From positions 62,001-126,000 of the forward strand of contig NZ_JAENIL010000018.1 in NCBI RefSeq assembly GCF_016595505.1: 64,000 nt of DNA, given 5' to 3'. This stretch comes from Pelagicoccus mobilis (GTDB lineage: Bacteria > Verrucomicrobiota > Verrucomicrobiia > Opitutales > Opitutaceae). The position numbers were made by a program, and so were the translations under genes. Shown piece after piece: positions 16,772 through 25,545 of this stretch. The first letter of the stretch is position 1; each line of letters starts with the position of its first letter. The notes under the pieces are model-generated. The model ran no database searches, was not told where the DNA came from, and saw only the letters and a list, made by a program, of their open reading frames with translations.

Positions 16772-18742
16772 TCAGTGTTCAGAGAATCCTGCGATTACAG
16801 GGCCGAGCCTTTTGGGCAAGAGCCGTCCATAGGTTTTCTTCCAGAGCACCTCACCACTCACGAGGGTTTGTGCCAGCTTCTCATCCCAGATATGCAAAAA
16901 GACTTCCTGCCCGGTAACGCTATGGCTTTTGCCCAATTCCATTTCCTCCTGACCTGGCTTTTTGATCCAGAGGCGATATCGATATTTCCCAAGGGGCTGC
17001 TTTCGCGGAACGTCTACAAAACTCACACCCCTCATCGTCACATCTGCCGCAATAACTCCCTCTGCCTTAAAGGCAGGCGCCTCAAGACCGTCTTCAGGAC
17101 TGATTTCAACGCGATAGGTGGTTCCCGGTTCTCCCGTACAAACCAGCGCTAGGGTATCGCCCCTCATGATGCCAACCGGCACGTCCATACTGAAAGGATG
17201 CATGCCGTCAGTCAGATTAACCTTTTCGAAGTTTCGCGTCTTTCTATTGATTTTGTAATAACCTTTACCGGGCTCGACTAATGGCCCCTTTGTCGCATTT
17301 GGATCCACGAACTGCGAAAGCGCGTCCCACAGTTTATCATTTAAAGCGAAACGACCTTGGGGGGTTCTTCGCCATGCATGGCCGGCGCGTGCGATATAAT
17401 CCACGTGGAGCCGGACCTCTCCCTTCGCCTTCATTTTTTCTTCGAGCCTATTCGCATATTCAAGATGGTTGAAGTGAGGCAGAATATCATTCGTCCTTAC
17501 TTCCAGAAATACCGACGTTCCCGCATCCAGGATCCCGTCCATCATTTTGTCCGAGAAGGGATTCCAGTCCGGGTTGGTCCTGTCTTTTCCTGCTTGGACA
17601 TAACCCGCTACTTCAAACGCATCCTTACCGATGAAGTGCGTATTGATCAGCGCCTTCTGGTTGACGTCTTTTGCACGGAAATGGACGCCATCTGTCACCG
17701 GATATTTCCACCCCGGTTTCCAGGAATCGTGAAACCCGGTCATCCGGCAGAGATTCATGAGCTGCTTGGGATAGGTGGTCGAAAAGGAGAGTTCTTTGTT
17801 ATCCGGATTCGAGGCAAATGAACCCGCCGAAACAAACTTTATGGTGTAATCAAGGTTCAGGGGATTGCTGGCCATTTTCACAGCAGTGAGTCCGCTTCGG
17901 GAATTGCCGGTCGTCATGACGCAGTGACGGTTTCCTCCAAGTTCTTCGGCAGCGAAATCGATGATTTTTCCGAATTGCCTGAAGGCCTGCGGATTTGACG
18001 TATACGTCGCCCAGGCGCCTCCCCCATTCCAGATGACTCCGATCGCGCCGGTGCGTCCCTCAATACCGCTCTTGGCAACCATGGAGCCAAAGGCATCCCC
18101 TCTCCCATTGGGTGTCGGCATGAACACATGCTCATTAAGATCGTAGTGCCCTACGGTAATGATCGGGTAAGTGCCTTCAGGCGCGTCGCTCTTCCAGTTT
18201 GGCGGTAGGAAGAAGGTCGCCAGGCAGCCCGGATCCTCGTCGCTGGCTTTAATGATCTTTCCATGTACCACTTGGACATAACCGGGAGCCTCTTTGAGCC
18301 GGGTGGGAGCATTTCGACCAGTGAACGCATCCGGACGATAAAACTTCAGATCGACACCGGTCGCTTTGACGACTCTTTCAGCTACCGCTCCAGCCTGCTT
18401 ATCACTAACGGCTCTAATACTGAAATTCATGCCCACATAATTATTCAGATCCGGCAGAAAGTTGTTCTTTCCCTCCCGATAATAATAGTAGGAGCTCCCA
18501 GGCTGATATTTCTCTTCTGGCGGCGGCACCCTGTATTGCGGCTGGTCGCTGGCCATGTATTCAAAGGCGCCTTTCTGATTACTCCAGTGGGTGACAATGG
18601 GAAGTTCGTGCTGAACGCCTTCCTGAGCGCTTGCGCTCGAGAAGCCGAGCCCTACCGCCGCAAGGCCCAGACAGGCCGCTACCATTCCTTTGATGAGATC
18701 GCGGCGATGCATGCCGCCCTTGGAGTTCTTCGAATCTTTCAT
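16772..18742 (-). CDS. Tat-exported alpha/beta hydrolase
   Basis: About 656 residues. I prefer the ATG at 18742: the frame to 18775 starts with TTG and would run into the upstream sulfatase, and AAAAAGGAAAAAGAAG lies upstream of 18742. The leader MHRRDLIKGMVAACLGLAAV is nearly the same as those of the dimethylformamidase-like neighbours. A nucleophile elbow GNSRSG (in CVMTTGNSRSGLTAVKMA) and a C-terminal RAGHAWRR with a candidate catalytic His indicate a serine hydrolase. The acid residue may be in EVRTNDILPHFNHLEY. The last 150 residues look like a beta-rich add-on (VCTGEPGTTYRVEISPEDG). Substrate is unknown; an ester or amide on the same glycan as the neighbours is plausible. Confidence 0.8.
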   Translation of the reverse strand: MKDSKNSKGGMHRRDLIKGMVAACLGLAAVGLGFSSASAQEGVQHELPIVTHWSNQKGAFEYMASDQPQYRVPPPEEKYQPGSSYYYYREGKNNFLPDLNNYVGMNFSIRAVSDKQAGAVAERVVKATGVDLKFYRPDAFTGRNAPTRLKEAPGYVQVVHGKIIKASDEDPGCLATFFLPPNWKSDAPEGTYPIITVGHYDLNEHVFMPTPNGRGDAFGSMVAKSGIEGRTGAIGVIWNGGGAWATYTSNPQAFRQFGKIIDFAAEELGGNRHCVMTTGNSRSGLTAVKMASNPLNLDYTIKFVSAGSFASNPDNKELSFSTTYPKQLMNLCRMTGFHDSWKPGWKYPVTDGVHFRAKDVNQKALINTHFIGKDAFEVAGYVQAGKDRTNPDWNPFSDKMMDGILDAGTSVFLEVRTNDILPHFNHLEYANRLEEKMKAKGEVRLHVDYIARAGHAWRRTPQGRFALNDKLWDALSQFVDPNATKGPLVEPGKGYYKINRKTRNFEKVNLTDGMHPFSMDVPVGIMRGDTLALVCTGEPGTTYRVEISPEDGLEAPAFKAEGVIAADVTMRGVSFVDVPRKQPLGKYRYRLWIKKPGQEEMELGKSHSVTGQEVFLHIWDEKLAQTLVSGEVLWKKTYGRLLPKRLGPVIAGFSEH

Positions 18743-18752
18743 ACTACTCAAA

Positions 18753-20207
18753 TCACTTCTTTTTCCTTTTTTCAAATACGGTTTCCAAGAGCCCGATTGG
18801 TTGATGGTGCGTAGGAATCGCTTTACGCATCTTCTTCTTGATCGCGGCGTATTCAGGATTGTTCGCGAGGTTCGTCCACTCCCATTTATCCTTCGCGTGA
18901 TCGTAGAGTTCCTCTGAACCGTCGGCGTATACAGTATATCGATACCGTTCGGATCTTAGGCTGTAATTTTTGTATCCAAAAGTCGTTAAGGTCGTTTCAT
19001 CCCAGGACGCCTCCGGGTCCTTCATCAAGACCGAGAGATCGTTTCCTTCCAGCTGACCTTCCGGCAGCTCGAGTCCAGCCAAGGAGGCCAAGGTTGGATA
19101 AATATCCAGCAGGTTCGCCGGCTTGTGAGAGCTCGATCCCGGCGTGGTCACGCCCGGCGCTACCCAGATCATGTTGACCCGCGTGGCCCGTTCCCAGAGA
19201 GAGAATTTCGCAAAACGCTCTTTTTCGCCAAACTGGAAGCCATGATCGCTCCAGAGCACGATGATCGTATTGTCGGCATACTTCGATTCCTTGAGCGCCC
19301 CGGTAATCCGACCAATCAGGTCATCCACCATTGCGGTACAGGCCAGGTAAGCCTGAATCGCATTTTTCAACTGCCCCGCCGCGATTATTTTACTAGCCTT
19401 CTGATGCCCCTGCTTCGAACTCGCCGCAGGCACATCCTTCATATCGCCTTCAAGAAGACCTTGCGGGAGCTCAATCTCATCCAATGGAAATCGATCGAAA
19501 TATTCCTGAGGAGCATAGAAAGGCTTGTGCGGCAGGAAGATGCCCGTCCCCAAAAAGAAAGGCTCCTTCAGCTCGCCTCCCAGCAGCTTCTCTTCAGCCC
19601 AGTTTGCCACTTTCCCATCGCCCGTATCGTCCACTGTAACCTCCGGGTGGAAAGGCCCCCAGTCGGTCTGCCCCCCAAATCGTACGCCGCTTTGGGGGAA
19701 TCCAGGCTTGGCAAATTTGTACATGGTGCTCGGCATATCCTGCGTCTTGCTCGGGTAATATTCGTCGAAGCCACGCCCTTTTACTTCTCGAATGAAATGC
19801 CCGCCATGAAACAACTTTCCGGCCCCCGCCACATAGTATCCATTCTGCTGGAAAAGCTCCGGCAACAAAACCGAGTTGTTGAGAATCGGGTTTCGAGTCA
19901 GCGAATTCGAATTTATATAATTCCCCGATGTGGCTGGACTGATCCCGCTCATAATGGCCGCCCGCGAAGGACCGCAGGCCGGAGCCGCGCAATGGGCATT
20001 GGTAAAGAGCATTCCCTCTGAGGCGAGCTTCGCCATCTGCGGCGTCTCAGCCTGAGGATTGCCCTTCAGCATATCCGTCCAGTCATTCAGATCATCGATA
20101 GCAATGAACAACACATTCGGTTTATCCGCACCAGATGCCCCACTAAGCAGAAAGCACAGTGAAAGCCCCAATGACAGGAGTATTGTCATCAACTTAAGCG
20201 TATTCAT
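18753..20207 (-). CDS. Secreted sulfatase, iduronate-2-sulfatase-like
   Basis: About 484 residues from the ATG at 20207, chosen because AGGA lies 6-9 bases upstream and a signal peptide follows at once (MNTLKLMTILLSLGLSLCFL). KPNVLFIAIDDLNDWTDML carries the metal aspartates. The maturation motif is CGPSR (Cys about residue 78) and the second metal site is VVLWSDHGFQFGEKE. The DDLNDW pattern places it with iduronate-2-sulfatase-like enzymes, as for the 12057 gene, to which it is related but clearly divergent. Its stop is 10 bases before the preferred start of the alpha/beta hydrolase, which suggests coupled translation. Confidence 0.93.
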   Translation of the reverse strand: MNTLKLMTILLSLGLSLCFLLSGASGADKPNVLFIAIDDLNDWTDMLKGNPQAETPQMAKLASEGMLFTNAHCAAPACGPSRAAIMSGISPATSGNYINSNSLTRNPILNNSVLLPELFQQNGYYVAGAGKLFHGGHFIREVKGRGFDEYYPSKTQDMPSTMYKFAKPGFPQSGVRFGGQTDWGPFHPEVTVDDTGDGKVANWAEEKLLGGELKEPFFLGTGIFLPHKPFYAPQEYFDRFPLDEIELPQGLLEGDMKDVPAASSKQGHQKASKIIAAGQLKNAIQAYLACTAMVDDLIGRITGALKESKYADNTIIVLWSDHGFQFGEKERFAKFSLWERATRVNMIWVAPGVTTPGSSSHKPANLLDIYPTLASLAGLELPEGQLEGNDLSVLMKDPEASWDETTLTTFGYKNYSLRSERYRYTVYADGSEELYDHAKDKWEWTNLANNPEYAAIKKKMRKAIPTHHQPIGLLETVFEKRKKK

Positions 20208-20233
20208 ATTTCCTACACAGAGTTCTTTTTTTT

Positions 20234-20300
20234 GCCCACGAAGTGCACGAAGAGTCACGAAGTCTTTCTCTTAGTGATTCTTCGTGTCCTTCGTGGGACA
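20234..20300. repeat. CACGAAG palindromic intergenic repeat, copy 1
   Basis: GCCCACGAAGTGCACGAAGAGTCACGAAG on the left pairs with ATTCTTCGTGTCCTTCGTGGG on the right. The CACGAAG heptamer recurs in both arms. A second copy lies at 23577-23659. Both are in gaps between genes of the minus-strand block. Confidence 0.8.
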
Positions 20301-20305
20301 AAATA

Positions 20306-21808
20306 CTACTTCCCTTCCGCCTTCCATTGCTTCATTAGATCGATGTTGTCCTGCAATTCTTGGGCGGCCTCGTTCTTTCCTCTCTTCACCTGGGATCTGA
20401 GGTATCCCTTCAATTGACTGTCGTAAGCGGCGTCCGACTCGGGGAAGCGTCCCTGGTCATCGCTTTCAATGATCCAATTCGATAGAATCGCCCGCATTTC
20501 TCTCAGCTTCTCGAGATGCCTGGGATCGTCTGCCAGATTGCGAATTTCCCAGGGGTCGTCGCTCAGATAATACAGCTCTTCTTCGGGTCGCGTCTCCGCC
20601 ATGATCAGCGATTGAACCGCATTCAGCTTTCCATCGGCATGGAGCTGCTTCAACGGCCCCATGAACGGTTTCTTATCTTTATATAAGTTGGGCTGCAAAT
20701 ACGGCCGCTTGGGATAGAAATTGCGAATGTACTTGTAGTTGCCTTTGCGGATACTGCGAATCCGGTCGGTGGTTTCATCGCATCGATCACGAGCGGACAC
20801 TACATACTCCCTCGGCTTCGCCTGCGGACCGAAGAGCGGTCGGCCCTGCATGTACTCTGGAATATCGATTCCCGCGAAATACAAAGAACTGGCCGCCATA
20901 TCGATGTGCTCAATCAGTTCATCGCGCGTAGTCCCTGCATCAATACGCCCCGGAGCCCACACCACAAAAGGAATCTTGATGCCTTCTTCGTAGAGAAATT
21001 GCTTTCCCCGCGCTTGGCTAATGCCGTGGTCCGTCATGAAGAAGATGATGGTATTGTCCAAAACCTCGTCTTCCTCGAGTCGCTGCAAAATACGCCCCAC
21101 TTCCCAATCCGTATATTGCACGCTATTGAGATACTCGGCCCAGTCCTTTCGAAACACAGGGTCATCGGGATAATAAGGAGGGACACTCACCTGGTCAGGC
21201 ATAACCAAGTCTTCCAGTTCCTTCTTAACGCGGGCATAGGCCGCAGGAATATTTCTGTATTTCCCCCCAAAAAGCTGGACCTGCGCGAAGAAAGGCTGCT
21301 CGGCCTTACGTCCCGACCATTCCGGGGCATCGTAAATTTCCTTTGGGTTCCACACGAAGTCATAGTCGGCCTTGCCAAAATCCTTGAAGCCTATGTTCGT
21401 ATTAGAGGTGTAGTAACCCGCATCCTTGAACAATTCAGGCACCATACGCACCGGTTCGGGCAAGTACTGCTTGATCTCACCGCGGCCCGAAGGGTGGTTG
21501 TGCGCCCCGATGCTCGTCTGGTACATCCCCGTAATCATGGCGCTACGGCTTGAGGAACAAACCGCCGCGGTGACGTAGGCATTGCTAAAGACGACGCCTT
21601 CCTTCGCGAGTCGATCGACATGGGGCGTATCCACAAGTGACTGCCCCTGGTACCCAAAATCGCAAGACATGTCGTCAACAACGATCCAGAGAATATTGGG
21701 CCGTTCCTGGCTCGCACTGCACAGTGAGAGCCCCAATGCGACGATCGCTGCGAATCTTACGGTACTGTTGAGATACTTTCGTATTCGTTTTGTGGTTACC
21801 GTTTTCAT
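20306..21808 (-). CDS. Secreted sulfatase, sulfamidase (N-sulfoglucosamine sulfohydrolase)-like
   Basis: A 500-residue protein with a basic N-region and hydrophobic signal (residues about 16-34). [20 protein letters not shown] holds the metal aspartates. The maturation motif reads CSSSR (Cys about residue 84), followed by [19 protein letters not shown]. The second metal site is [20 protein letters not shown]. The GMYQTxxGAHNH and [14 protein letters not shown] patterns are those of heparan N-sulfatase-like enzymes, which act on N-linked sulfate of amino sugars. That would fit dimethylformamidase-like neighbours if the substrate contains N-substituted amino sugars; this link is inference. Confidence 0.92.
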   Translation of the reverse strand: MKTVTTKRIRKYLNSTVRFAAIVALGLSLCSASQERPNILWIVVDDMSCDFGYQGQSLVDTPHVDRLAKEGVVFSNAYVTAAVCSSSRSAMITGMYQTSIGAHNHPSGRGEIKQYLPEPVRMVPELFKDAGYYTSNTNIGFKDFGKADYDFVWNPKEIYDAPEWSGRKAEQPFFAQVQLFGGKYRNIPAAYARVKKELEDLVMPDQVSVPPYYPDDPVFRKDWAEYLNSVQYTDWEVGRILQRLEEDEVLDNTIIFFMTDHGISQARGKQFLYEEGIKIPFVVWAPGRIDAGTTRDELIEHIDMAASSLYFAGIDIPEYMQGRPLFGPQAKPREYVVSARDRCDETTDRIRSIRKGNYKYIRNFYPKRPYLQPNLYKDKKPFMGPLKQLHADGKLNAVQSLIMAETRPEEELYYLSDDPWEIRNLADDPRHLEKLREMRAILSNWIIESDDQGRFPESDAAYDSQLKGYLRSQVKRGKNEAAQELQDNIDLMKQWKAEGK

Positions 21809-21947
21809 TCAGACAGTCTTAATCTTTTTAGATGTTGTTTAGTAATTGAAAAGGTAGGGCTTGACGGCCCGGCAAGCCGCATCGGTTGGGCATTTACTTA
21901 GCTAGAGCGGATCGCCCGGCGGTCGATCCCAACCTGCATATTAAAGA

Positions 21948-23558
21948 CTATGCCTTCAGCATACGCTGAAAGAGGTTGTGAGTGATTTTCTGGACACGCT
22001 CGTCCACCCCTTGCTGAGCGACTCCATGCCTGGTCGGCGTTTTGTGCCCCGGTGGGCTCGAGAGCCCGTTGGCCCACCAAATGGTCGCGGCATTAAAGAC
22101 GACGTTTCCCTTCGGCCCGTCGTAGAGCGTCGAGGAATATTGCCCCACCGTCTTACCGTTAATCGTGGCATCTCCTTGCGCGACGATATTCATCCCTGGA
22201 AGATCCATAGCCGGGGCTCCATGCCACTCCCAGCCCAGGAGCCCTCTAACGGAATCCCCTTTCTTCATCCCGGTCCCCTCGAAGAGCCAGTGATCCGGCA
22301 TCGCGCAGGTCCAATCGCCCGCACCCATGCCGCGCCCAGTCTTTTGCTGATGATCCAGTCGCCCACCCATGAGCTGCGCACCATCGGGACCCATATTGAA
22401 TTCAAATCCTTCCTGGTTTTGCAGCACCTTTTTTTGAGCTGCGGGAATCTTTTTAGGCACCGGCAAAAACCAACCTTCACGCCTCACCGCCCGATTGGGC
22501 GTACCGTCGCTGGAAGGCATCATCGGCACAACACAGAGAACGGAATTGCCTCCGAAAAAGGCTAGGTTTACGCCTGCGTCACGGGCTTTGCTGACATTGT
22601 CGTACATCTCCACCGACCAGTACTCATCATGACCTACTGAGATGAAACCTTTGGTACGTAACAATCCCTTGGGATCCGCGTGCGTATCGATATTGGAAAT
22701 ATAAGACACGTCGTAACCGTATTGCTCCATCCAATACGCTAGTGGGAATTCCCAAGGCAAGTACTCGCCGGAACCGCCGGAAGTCTTGTGCTTGTTAACC
22801 GGGTGAGTGAACAAGCCGTAGGGCCGATTAAAGCTCACCGTTCCACTGGGGACTCCCTTGGTATTGAAGCCAGGGTGATCGGTATAAATCGAGTAGTCCG
22901 CGGGCCAACGATTGTAGGCGCTCCAGGTCAGTTCGCTACATTGAAAAAGAAAATCGCAGGGACGGTCGTCGCGCACGATAAAGATGACATAGCTCTGAAT
23001 GTTCTCCTTTTCCGCCGTCAGTTTCCCCAAATAGACACCGCTCAGCCAATCGGAAGGAATCTCGAACTCTACCGACGGATCCCAATTGCACTCACGCACA
23101 TAGTTTTCGCCCACCGGCGGGTCTTCCTGCGTCTTACCCTCGAGGTCGTCGAATCGCTTCATCAGTCGGGCCCCGTCTCCATTGTAATAGCCAGTACGGA
23201 AAATCTCCAATTTGAAATTGGAAACGGGATTCGTGCTAACCATCACACGCAGCGTTTCCCCTGCCCGCACGCTGTTGGCAGAACAGTAGCCCTCAATCCA
23301 CGGGCAGCGCCCATTGTTGAGGATTTTGTTGATCTTCCCAGGAAGCTGGCGGGTCTTAGTCAACTGCCAGTCACGCGTGCCCGGCTTCGAGTTTTCGATC
23401 TGAATCAGATTTCGTCGGGACGAACTGGATACATTCGATTTCCCGATCGACTGCGAAATGCCGATCGAGCCCGCTGCTAGTCCGAGACCGGCGGCGGTCA
23501 CTCCTTTGATGAGATCCCGACGATGGAGGCCGCGTTGGGGGTCATTCGATTTCTTCAT
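21948..23558 (-). CDS. Tat-exported N,N-dimethylformamidase large-subunit-like protein (paralogue 2)
   Basis: About 536 residues from the ATG at 23558, which opens directly on the leader (LHRRDLIKGVTAAGLGLAAG); 14 extra residues upstream are not signal-like. The domain order is the same as in the 15078 protein: SANSVRAGETLRVMVSTNPV, EIFRTGYYNGDG, SYVIFIVRDDRPCDFLFQ, SAYNRWPADYSIY, DVSYISNIDTHADPKG, ISVGHDEYWSVEM. H-x-E and Tyr candidates for the iron site are kept. It is very close to the next upstream copy (23718), down to long identical stretches, so it arose by a tandem duplication. It differs from it around residues 360-400, where insertions fall. Confidence 0.86.
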   Translation of the reverse strand: MKKSNDPQRGLHRRDLIKGVTAAGLGLAAGSIGISQSIGKSNVSSSSRRNLIQIENSKPGTRDWQLTKTRQLPGKINKILNNGRCPWIEGYCSANSVRAGETLRVMVSTNPVSNFKLEIFRTGYYNGDGARLMKRFDDLEGKTQEDPPVGENYVRECNWDPSVEFEIPSDWLSGVYLGKLTAEKENIQSYVIFIVRDDRPCDFLFQCSELTWSAYNRWPADYSIYTDHPGFNTKGVPSGTVSFNRPYGLFTHPVNKHKTSGGSGEYLPWEFPLAYWMEQYGYDVSYISNIDTHADPKGLLRTKGFISVGHDEYWSVEMYDNVSKARDAGVNLAFFGGNSVLCVVPMMPSSDGTPNRAVRREGWFLPVPKKIPAAQKKVLQNQEGFEFNMGPDGAQLMGGRLDHQQKTGRGMGAGDWTCAMPDHWLFEGTGMKKGDSVRGLLGWEWHGAPAMDLPGMNIVAQGDATINGKTVGQYSSTLYDGPKGNVVFNAATIWWANGLSSPPGHKTPTRHGVAQQGVDERVQKITHNLFQRMLKA

Positions 23559-23576
23559 TATTTTGGGGTATTGGTT

Positions 23577-23659
23577 GCCCACGAAGGACACTAAGATCAC
23601 GAAATGGTTGATGGGATTAGCTTACGTATCCTTCGTGATTCTTCGCGTCCTTCGTGGGC
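23577..23659. repeat. CACGAAG palindromic intergenic repeat, copy 2
   Basis: A perfect 13-base terminal inverted repeat, GCCCACGAAGGAC (23577-23589) and GTCCTTCGTGGGC (23647-23659). The pairing continues imperfectly inward with ATCACGAA on both arms. It lies between the two tandem dimethylformamidase-like genes. Confidence 0.85.
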
Positions 23660-23717
23660 GGTTCGTTTTTCTATCGTTTGAGTTAGTTTTAATCCGGTTT
23701 CTTCTCTTAGAATAAGA

Positions 23718-25307
23718 CTAAGGTTTGATCATGCGTTGAAAGAGGTTGTGGGTGATTTGCTGCACGCGCTCATCTACCCCTTGTTGAGCGACCCCATGTC
23801 GGACAGGGGTCTGGTGTCCTGGCGGGCTTGACAGCCCATTGGCCCACCAAATGGTGGCCGCATTGAACACGACGTTGCCCTTAGGGCCGTTGTAGACCGT
23901 CGCGGTATACTCCCCTTTCTTGTCGCCGGCCATTGTCGGGCCTTTAGCCACAATCTCCATTCCGGGCAGATCCATCGCGGGTTCAGCATGCATTTCCCAG
24001 CCCACTAGCCCTTTGATCGAATCCCCTGCCTTCATCCCGGTCCCTTCGAAGAGCCAGTGCTCCGGCTTGGCGCAGGTCCAATCGCCAGAACCATTGAATG
24101 CCAATAGAGGCGTCCGCGCCCCCATCAAGCGGGCGGCATCTCGATCAAAGTCCGGCTTGAAGCCCTTCTGATGGATCATATTTGGAGGCAGCTTAGCCCC
24201 TGGCGGCAATGGATTGAACCAGCCTTCCCGGCGTATCGTTCGGTTGGGTACGCCCTTACTGGATGGGAGCATCGGCACAACGCAGAATACCGCATTGGCA
24301 CTCAAAAAGGCGAGATTCACCCCTTCATCGCGGGCCTTGCTCACATTGTCGTACATCTCCACCGACCAGTACTCGTCATGCCCCACCGAGATGAAGCCTT
24401 TCGTACGCAGTAGGCCCTTCGGATCGGCGTGCGTGTCGACATTGGAAATGTAGGAAACATCGTAGCCGTGCTGTTCCAACCAAAAGGACAATGGGAATTC
24501 CCAAGGCAAAAATTCTCCGGAACCGCCGGAGGCCTTGATCTTGTTGACCGGGTGAGTGAACAAGCCGTAGGGCCGATCAAAGCTCACCGAACCGCTAGGG
24601 AAACCAGTGGTCGATCCCCCTGGATGGCTCGTATAAATAGAAAAGTCCGCCGGCCAGCGATTGTAGGCAGACCAAGTCAGGTCGCTGCATTGAAACAGGA
24701 GATCGCAAGGACGATCGTCGCGCACGATGAAGATGACGTAGCTCTGAATGTTCTCCTTCTCCGCCGTCAGCTTCCCCAAATAAACGCCGCTCAACCAATC
24801 GGAAGGAATCTTGAATTCCACCGAAGGATCCCAATTGCACTCGCGCACATAGTTTTCGCCCACCGGTGGATCTGCCTGCGCCTTGCCCTCGAGGTCGTCG
24901 AAACGCTTCATCAGCCGGCCCCCATCGCCATTGTAATAGCCAGTGCGGAAAATCTCCAATTTGAATTTGGAAACAGGATTCGTGCTCACCATGATGCGTA
25001 GCGTCTCCCCTGCCCGCACGCTATTGGCGGAACAGTAACCCTCAATCCATGGGCAACGCCCATTGTCGAGGTTCTTGTTGATCTTCCCAGGGAGCTGACG
25101 GGTCTTAGTCAGTTGCCAGTCGCGCGTGCCCGGTTTCGCGTTTTCGACCTGAATCAGATTCCGTCTCATCGAACTGGATACATTCGATTGAGCGAAAGCG
25201 AGCGAGGAGCTGAGTCCTCCCGCAACAAGGCCCAAACCAGCTGCGGTCACGCCTTTGATGAGATCGCGACGATGGATACCGCCGCGGAGGTCATTGAATT
25301 GGTTCAT
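23718..25307 (-). CDS. Tat-exported N,N-dimethylformamidase large-subunit-like protein (paralogue 3)
   Basis: About 529 residues from the ATG at 25307; the leader is GIHRRDLIKGVTAAGLGLVA. It shows the same blocks as paralogue 2: SANSVRAGETLRIMVSTNPV, SYVIFIVRDDRPCDLLFQ, SAYNRWPADFSIY, ISVGHDEYWSVEM and WWANGLSSPPGH at the C-terminus. The H-D-E-Y motif supplies the putative iron-ligand Glu, and SAYNRW a candidate Tyr. Most codon positions agree with the downstream copy, supporting recent duplication. In known dimethylformamidase the large subunit works with a small subunit; none is seen near any of the three copies, so these exported forms may act alone. Confidence 0.86.
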   Translation of the reverse strand: MNQFNDLRGGIHRRDLIKGVTAAGLGLVAGGLSSSLAFAQSNVSSSMRRNLIQVENAKPGTRDWQLTKTRQLPGKINKNLDNGRCPWIEGYCSANSVRAGETLRIMVSTNPVSKFKLEIFRTGYYNGDGGRLMKRFDDLEGKAQADPPVGENYVRECNWDPSVEFKIPSDWLSGVYLGKLTAEKENIQSYVIFIVRDDRPCDLLFQCSDLTWSAYNRWPADFSIYTSHPGGSTTGFPSGSVSFDRPYGLFTHPVNKIKASGGSGEFLPWEFPLSFWLEQHGYDVSYISNVDTHADPKGLLRTKGFISVGHDEYWSVEMYDNVSKARDEGVNLAFLSANAVFCVVPMLPSSKGVPNRTIRREGWFNPLPPGAKLPPNMIHQKGFKPDFDRDAARLMGARTPLLAFNGSGDWTCAKPEHWLFEGTGMKAGDSIKGLVGWEMHAEPAMDLPGMEIVAKGPTMAGDKKGEYTATVYNGPKGNVVFNAATIWWANGLSSPPGHQTPVRHGVAQQGVDERVQQITHNLFQRMIKP

Positions 25308-25545
25308 ACTGTGATAGGGGTTAAATAAAGGTCTGTGTAATCTGCGTCTCAAAAAAGGCCGACAATTGCCGAAAAGAATTCGTCTCTGAAGAAACTGAGG
25401 AAATCTTTAGGGAGATCATTCGAGGAAACTTGTAGGGGAGCGAAAACACAACTCACTGTATTAATATTTTAGATACTTTTAAAAAGGACACTTGGCACTG
25501 TCTCAATTTATCCGACTTCCAATCAACACTCCCCCTCAGGTTGCT

